Source: Phycisphaerales bacterium
GTDB taxonomy: Bacteria; Planctomycetota; Phycisphaerae; UBA1845
Assembly: GCA_030612785.1 (NCBI GenBank)
Contig: JAUWNF010000235.1
Coordinates: 1-5,896, forward strand
Direction of reading: 5' to 3'
DNA: 5,896 nt
Part shown: positions 1 to 3,986 of the stretch, in pieces
Numbering within the stretch: position 1 is the stretch's first letter
Layout of the letters: each line of letters starts with the position of its first letter
Translations under genes and position numbers: made by a program
Notes under the pieces: model-generated
What the model was told of the DNA's origin: nothing
Databases searched by the model: none
The model's input: only the letters and a program-made list of their open reading frames with translations

Positions 1-478
1 ACCGCCCCTGCACGACCAGCTCGAACACCTGGTGCTCTCTCGAGGTTAGCTGCTGCAATCGTGCCAAGACCTCGTTTCGTTCGACCGTTTGGGTTCGAGC
101 CTCGGTGTTTCGCCGGAGCGCCAGGCGGATGCTCTCCAGCAGCGTCTTGTCGTCGAACGGCTTCTCGATAAAGCCCACGGCGCCGCCCTTCATGGCCTTG
201 ACGGCCATGGGAACGTCGGCATGTCCGGTAATGATGATTACCGGAAGATCGATGTGGCGCTCCGCGAGCTGCTCCTGCAGGGTCAGACCATTCATCCCGG
301 GCATACGCACATCCAGTACCAGGCACCCCGGCGGGTGCGAAGCGAAACCCGCCAGGAACTCCTCCGCGGAACTGTAGGTTTCGACGTTCATCTGCGCCGA
401 TTCGAGCAACCAGCGCAGAGATCCGCGCACCGCCGCATCGTCATCGACCACAAAGACCGTGGGTTCTTCACTGCGCAT
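1..478 (-). CDS. FixJ/TodT-family response regulator (REC + LuxR-type HTH), 3' end beyond window
   Basis: This is a cytoplasmic response regulator that should accept a phosphoryl group from the kinase encoded just upstream and then bind DNA. The 159 visible residues contain a complete receiver domain (about 6-122). It has the acidic pair Asp12/Asp13, phospho-acceptor Asp56 (LVLDVRMPGMNG), the switch residue Thr84 (IIITGHADVPMAVKAMK) and Lys106 in FIEKPF. The TGHxDVPMAVxAMKxGA stretch is typical of the FixJ/TodT/TtrR group. A short linker leads into LTSREHQVFELVVQGR (144-159), the start of a LuxR/NarL-type helix-turn-helix. The rest of that domain, about 50 residues, lies beyond position 1. 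The start ATG (476-478) overlaps the kinase stop and is preceded by GAGGAG with a 7-nt spacer. The family assignment is firm. The target genes cannot be read from the sequence. I did not assign fixJ because nitrogen-fixation context is absent. Confidence 0.95.
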   Translation of the reverse strand, partial: MRSEEPTVFVVDDDAAVRGSLRWLLESAQMNVETYSSAEEFLAGFASHPPGCLVLDVRMPGMNGLTLQEQLAERHIDLPVIIITGHADVPMAVKAMKGGAVGFIEKPFDDKTLLESIRLALRRNTEARTQTVERNEVLARLQQLTSREHQVFELVVQGR

Positions 479-3400
479 GTTCGTGCTCCTCATCTCCGGC
501 ATGGCGCGTCGGCTCCGTCCGGTCCTTGGTTTGCCTCGGCAGCGTGAACCGGAAGGTGGTGCCGCTATCGGGGTTCGGCGTTGCCCACAGCCGACCGCCG
601 TGGTCCGCGATAATGGACCGGCAGATGGCCAGTCCCAGTCCCATGCCGTGCGCGCGCGTGGTGAAGAAGGGTTCGAAGATGCGCTCGGCGACGTCTGGAG
701 GGATTCCGGGGCCGTTGTCGCGCACGGCGACCTCAACTTCGCCGGGGACCCGCGGGACCGTATGCACGCTCACCGCGCGGCGCGGCATCCCGGCCTCGCT
801 CAGCGCGTCCATCGCGTTCAGCAGCAGGTTAACAACGACCTGCTGAATCTGGATCCGGTCGGCGGTGACCCGCGGGAGCGAAGCTGACAAATCGAGCCGG
901 ATGCGGACCTCCCGCGCTCGGGCTTCGTATTCCACCAACTCGGCGACCTCGCGAATCAGCGTGTTGAGATCCAGGGGCACGCGGTGGGGTTCTTGGCGGC
1001 TGACGAATTCTCTGGTGCGGCGGACGATGTCGCCGGCGCGGGCGGCCTGGGTGGCGATGTGTTCGATGGGGTCGACGAGATCATCGAGCGTTGCCGTTCC
1101 GGAACGGATGCGGCGGGTGGAGCCCTTGGCGTAGTTAGCGATGGCCGCAAGGGGTTGGTTCAACTCATGGGCCAATCCGGCAGCCATTGCCCCCATGGTG
1201 GAGAGCCGCGAAACGCGGGTCAGTTCCGCTTGACGCTTGCGGGCTAGTTCCTCGACCTGTTTCTGCTCGGTTATGTCCAAGACCGTTGCGGATAGGAACA
1301 TCGGTGCCCCCGCTTCGTCTGGGATCACCGCTGCATTCATCAGCGTGGGGAAAACGCTGCCGTCGCGGTGCCGGTGCCACACCTCCTCCGCGTTGTAACT
1401 CCCCTCCTGGGCAAGTAGCTGGTTCAACTGATCCACCCACGGCATCTGTGCTTCAGTGTGGAATACCGAGAGGTGCTTGGAGATCAACTCCTGTGGTTCG
1501 TACCCGTGCATTGCGGCAAAAGCCCGGTTGACGTAAAGCACGTGGCCCTCCAGATCGGCGATGGCCGTGCCGTAACTCGCTCGGTCGGAGATGGTCTTGA
1601 ATTTCCGCAGTTCCTCTTCCGCCCGCTTTCGTTCGGTGATGTCGCGGATCATGGCCAGAACGAACGGCTCGAACGCACGCCGACCCGCGGAAAGCAATAG
1701 CTCCACGGGGAACACCGTGCCGTCACGACGCAACGCGGGTAGTTCGAGAATCTCGCCAATTGCGCCGCGGGACTCGCCGGGGGTGAAGAAGCCCTTCACG
1801 TATTGCCGGTGCCGCTCCCGATACTCCTCGGGCATCAGGACGTCGAGCGACTGGCCAACGATTTCCTCATTCTTACGGCCGAACATCTCCTCCGCCGCCG
1901 GATTGAATAGGGTTACCAGTCCCTCGTGATCGATGGCTATCATCGCGTCTTTGCTTGCATCCACCACGGTGCGGAAGCGCTCCTCGCTTTCCCGCAGCGC
2001 CTCCGCGGCCCGCTTGCGCTCGGTGATGTCGCGGTCGATGCCCCGGTAGCCTAGGACGTTTCCGTCCGCGCCAAGAATGGGCACGGCACTTGTCTCGAGC
2101 ACCACCTGTCGGCCGTCCCGGTGAACGTTGGTATTCTCCAACGCCGCGAAAGGTTCCCCTGACCCAGTAACACCCCTGAACAATCGCCCTACCCGCTCTG
2201 CCTCCTCGGCGGGCATAAAATCGAAGGGTGTCTTGCCGCCGACTTCCTCCGGCTCGTAGCCCAGCAGCTCCTTGACCTTGGGGCTGGCATACGTGTAAAC
2301 ACCGTTTCTGTCTACTTCCCATACCCAGTCGCTCGTTGTTTCGACCAGAGAACGGAATCTCGCTTCACTCCGCCGCAGCGCTTCCGCGGCCCGTTTGCGT
2401 GCGGTGATGTCCCGGCCCACCGATTGATACTCGACGATGTGGCCTTGGGCGGCGAAGATCGCTCGGTTGGTCCACTGGTGCCAACGCAACTCTCCATCCG
2501 GCGCGATCACCCAATGCTCGATGGTGGCAACGGGGTTGTCGAGGCTTAACGAAGCGAGATGTTGCAGCACCTTCTCGTGATCCTCCTCTGGAATGAGCGG
2601 CATGAAGCTGTGCCCGAGGAGTTCTTCGCGACTCCGGCCGAAGCTGTGGCAGTAGGCGTCGTTCACGAATGTGTGTCTCTGCCCTGGCAGCCAGCGGCAG
2701 ATGAGTTCGGTTTGGTCCTCCACAATCGCGCGATAGCGGCGTTCACTGGCCCGCAGGGTCTCTTCTGCCCGCGTGCGTTCGGTAATGTCAGTCATCGCCC
2801 CGATCAGGCGAATCGGCCGACCGTCGGAGTCGTGGAGGATGAACGCGCGATCCGTGACCTGGACATATTCGCCATCGGCCCGGCGGAAGCGGTATTCATC
2901 GCTCCAGTGCCTGCCCTGGTCCGCGAACGTCCGTTTCAGGCTGTCCACCACGCGGGCGCGATCATCGGGATGCAGGCAGTCGCACCACCAGTCGTAGGAC
3001 ACCGACTCCGGGGGGGCGAACAGGTCGCGATAGAGCTTGTTCCGCCAGGACCGGTCGGCGAGGATGTCCCAGTCGTAGATGGCGTCGCGCGCCGCCAGAG
3101 TGACCATTCGGAAGCGTTTTTCGTTTTCGCGTAAGGCCTGCTCGGCTTGTTTACGCGCGGTGACATCCCGGTTGACCGAGACCGTTCCCACACGCCGGCC
3201 GTGTTCATCTACGAGCGGCACTACAATTGCCTCGCAGACGCCTTCCGTCCCGTCCTTGCGGACGAAACGTAGCTCGCCCGACCACCGGACACCGCTACGG
3301 AACCTCGCCTGAATCTCTCGGGTCAGCGCCGCGGCTTCGGTCGGTCGGTTCAGGACCTCCGGACTCTTGCCCACGATTTCCGCTTTGGTGTAGCCGAACA

Positions 3401-3770
3401 TGCGTTCCGCGCCGGGGTTCCAGTCGCTGATGCGGCCCTCCAGGTCGGTCAGCAGCACACCGTCGTAGATGTTGGCAAAGACCAGCGCTTCACGGCGGCG
3501 GGTTTCATCAATTCCCCTCCGCTCCGCGAGCGACCGGGCCCGCCTGGCGAACAGCATCGTTCCCACCAAAACGGCGGCCACTCCGACCAACCCTACCAAT
3601 CCAGCAAACCAGCCCGTACGCCAGAACGGGGGCAAGATCGTAAACGCGGCCCGGGCTACGTTATGCTCAGACCCGAGGATCGGATAGCTGGCGGCCCGCG
3701 CCGTGCACGCGGCACCGAGCAGCAGCAGCAGAACCACACCAGGCGTTGGCAATCGCGGTTTGCCGGCCAT
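468..3770 (-). CDS. Membrane-anchored hybrid-sensor-type histidine kinase with six PAS domains (FixL/DctB-like core)
   Basis: This is a 1100-residue sensor kinase. It starts with a signal sequence (MAGKPRLPTP, then VVLLLLLGAACTARA, about 1-27), about 26 periplasmic residues containing FTILPPFWRTGW, and a transmembrane helix (about 54-74) followed by Arg-rich residues. Six PAS modules follow at about 92-205, 217-333, 343-457, 468-586, 597-716 and 722-836. Each ends in a D(I/V)T(E/A) motif. The second looks like the PAS_3 type. HisKA carries His868 in AHELNQPL. HATPase_c shows the N box (NLLLNAMDAL, Asn985), G1 (DNGPGIP, 1018-1024), F box (FEPFF, 1032-1036) and G2 (GMGLGLA). No receiver domain is attached; the partner regulator is the next gene. 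I chose ATG 3770 because it opens the signal peptide and lies about 60 bp below a promoter; the frame is open to 4034, but that part looks non-coding. The G-run upstream (3780-3785) is a weak ribosome-binding site. The signal sensed is unknown; PAS5 resembles the FixL haem domain. Confidence 0.95.
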   Translation of the reverse strand: MAGKPRLPTPGVVLLLLLGAACTARAASYPILGSEHNVARAAFTILPPFWRTGWFAGLVGLVGVAAVLVGTMLFARRARSLAERRGIDETRRREALVFANIYDGVLLTDLEGRISDWNPGAERMFGYTKAEIVGKSPEVLNRPTEAAALTREIQARFRSGVRWSGELRFVRKDGTEGVCEAIVVPLVDEHGRRVGTVSVNRDVTARKQAEQALRENEKRFRMVTLAARDAIYDWDILADRSWRNKLYRDLFAPPESVSYDWWCDCLHPDDRARVVDSLKRTFADQGRHWSDEYRFRRADGEYVQVTDRAFILHDSDGRPIRLIGAMTDITERTRAEETLRASERRYRAIVEDQTELICRWLPGQRHTFVNDAYCHSFGRSREELLGHSFMPLIPEEDHEKVLQHLASLSLDNPVATIEHWVIAPDGELRWHQWTNRAIFAAQGHIVEYQSVGRDITARKRAAEALRRSEARFRSLVETTSDWVWEVDRNGVYTYASPKVKELLGYEPEEVGGKTPFDFMPAEEAERVGRLFRGVTGSGEPFAALENTNVHRDGRQVVLETSAVPILGADGNVLGYRGIDRDITERKRAAEALRESEERFRTVVDASKDAMIAIDHEGLVTLFNPAAEEMFGRKNEEIVGQSLDVLMPEEYRERHRQYVKGFFTPGESRGAIGEILELPALRRDGTVFPVELLLSAGRRAFEPFVLAMIRDITERKRAEEELRKFKTISDRASYGTAIADLEGHVLYVNRAFAAMHGYEPQELISKHLSVFHTEAQMPWVDQLNQLLAQEGSYNAEEVWHRHRDGSVFPTLMNAAVIPDEAGAPMFLSATVLDITEQKQVEELARKRQAELTRVSRLSTMGAMAAGLAHELNQPLAAIANYAKGSTRRIRSGTATLDDLVDPIEHIATQAARAGDIVRRTREFVSRQEPHRVPLDLNTLIREVAELVEYEARAREVRIRLDLSASLPRVTADRIQIQQVVVNLLLNAMDALSEAGMPRRAVSVHTVPRVPGEVEVAVRDNGPGIPPDVAERIFEPFFTTRAHGMGLGLAICRSIIADHGGRLWATPNPDSGTTFRFTLPRQTKDRTEPTRHAGDEEHEHAQ
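486..491 (-). promoter_or_regulatory. Ribosome-binding site of the response regulator, inside the kinase gene
   Basis: On the minus strand GAGGAG is followed by a 7-nt spacer (479-485) and ATG at 478-476. This strong Shine-Dalgarno sequence lies within the last codons of the kinase. It fixes the regulator start and, with the 11-base overlap of the two reading frames (468-478), suggests translational coupling. Confidence 0.75.
1263..3497 (-). repeat. Six tandem PAS modules within the kinase gene
   Basis: The kinase codes six successive PAS domains of about 115-130 residues. They are joined by near-identical linkers of the form DITERKRAEEALRESEERFR, so short stretches of DNA recur at about 125-codon spacing (for example variants of CGGTGATGTCGCGG on the plus strand near 1640, 2020, 2405 and 3160). 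The domain interiors have diverged strongly, so this is an old modular expansion rather than a recent tandem duplication. The conserved linkers are possible sites for recombination that changes domain number. Confidence 0.75.
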
Positions 3771-3779
3771 TGAGCTTCG

Positions 3780-3785
3780 CCCCCC
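3780..3785 (-). promoter_or_regulatory. Weak candidate ribosome-binding site of the kinase
   Basis: A run of six G residues on the minus strand lies 9 nt before ATG 3770. It is only a partial match to a Shine-Dalgarno sequence. It is the only purine-rich stretch close to the start chosen from the signal peptide. Confidence 0.35.
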
Positions 3786-3817
3786 AAGAGCTGTTTTCCG
3801 AGCCCACGTCGACACGC

Positions 3818-3833
3818 CCTGATAGCCTGATAG
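3818..3833. repeat. Perfect 8-bp tandem repeat overlapping the kinase -10 region
   Basis: CCTGATAG occurs twice in direct succession (3818-3825 and 3826-3833). The second copy overlaps the proposed -10 box and the first covers the expected transcription start. That placement would suit an operator, but two short copies could also be replication slippage. Confidence 0.5.
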
Positions 3834-3858
3834 TATGAACTCGAGGTTAGACGTGCAA
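3830..3858 (-). promoter_or_regulatory. Candidate sigma70-type promoter of the kinase-regulator operon
   Basis: On the minus strand TTGCAC (3858-3853) and TACTAT (3835-3830) are separated by exactly 17 nt. The -35 matches consensus at its TTG, and the -10 matches at four of six positions. Transcription would begin near 3822, giving a leader of about 50 nt before ATG 3770. This supports 3770 over the further upstream start. The match is moderate and the host's promoter consensus is unknown. Confidence 0.4.
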
Positions 3859-3974
3859 CAGAGCAAGGCGGAGGGCGAGCACTCAACAGAAGGACCGCCC
3901 CATCGGGACAACCCCCGGTCTTTCTGGTACGGCGAGGGCAGGACAAGCAAACACTGTCCGCAAGGAATACGGAT

Positions 3975-3979
3975 GAGGT
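3975..3979 (+). promoter_or_regulatory. Ribosome-binding site supporting the hydrolase start at 3987
   Basis: GAGGT at 3975-3979 (within GGATGAGGTACC) ends 7 nt before ATG 3987. It is better placed and closer to consensus than the GGGGA upstream of the alternative ATG 4233. With the signal peptide it favours the upstream start. Confidence 0.6.
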
Positions 3980-3986
3980 ACCGCCA

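Larger units (their letters stand above)
3771..3986. other. Divergent intergenic region between kinase operon and hydrolase gene
   Basis: This 216-bp stretch separates the kinase start (3770) from the hydrolase start (3987). It holds the candidate minus-strand promoter, the CCTGATAG tandem repeat and, at its right end, the hydrolase ribosome-binding site. I found no convincing plus-strand -35/-10 pair. Reading frames through it give Cys- and Ser-rich, non-conserved-looking peptides, so I see no small gene. Confidence 0.6.

Noticed and set aside
2559..3134. A 191-residue plus-strand frame opposite the kinase PAS region
   Set aside because: It is fully contained in strongly conserved PAS coding sequence, with no ribosome-binding site or family signature.
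3702..3770. A lipoprotein signal (Cys22 in LLGAAC) in the kinase
   Set aside because: Gly at the -3 position departs from the lipobox, and an ordinary cleavage site (ARA-A) follows directly. The later transmembrane helix already provides membrane anchoring.
3892..3921. A hairpin GACCG...CGGTC followed by TTTCT in the intergenic region
   Set aside because: The stem is only 5 bp with a long loop, and no gene on the plus strand ends upstream, so a terminator has no purpose here.
3925..3940. A sigma54-like -24/-12 element, TGGTACG-N4-GGGCA, upstream of the hydrolase
   Set aside because: The GG and GC spacing fits, but the -12 box has GGGC instead of TTGC and no sigma54 activator (AAA+ domain) is encoded here.
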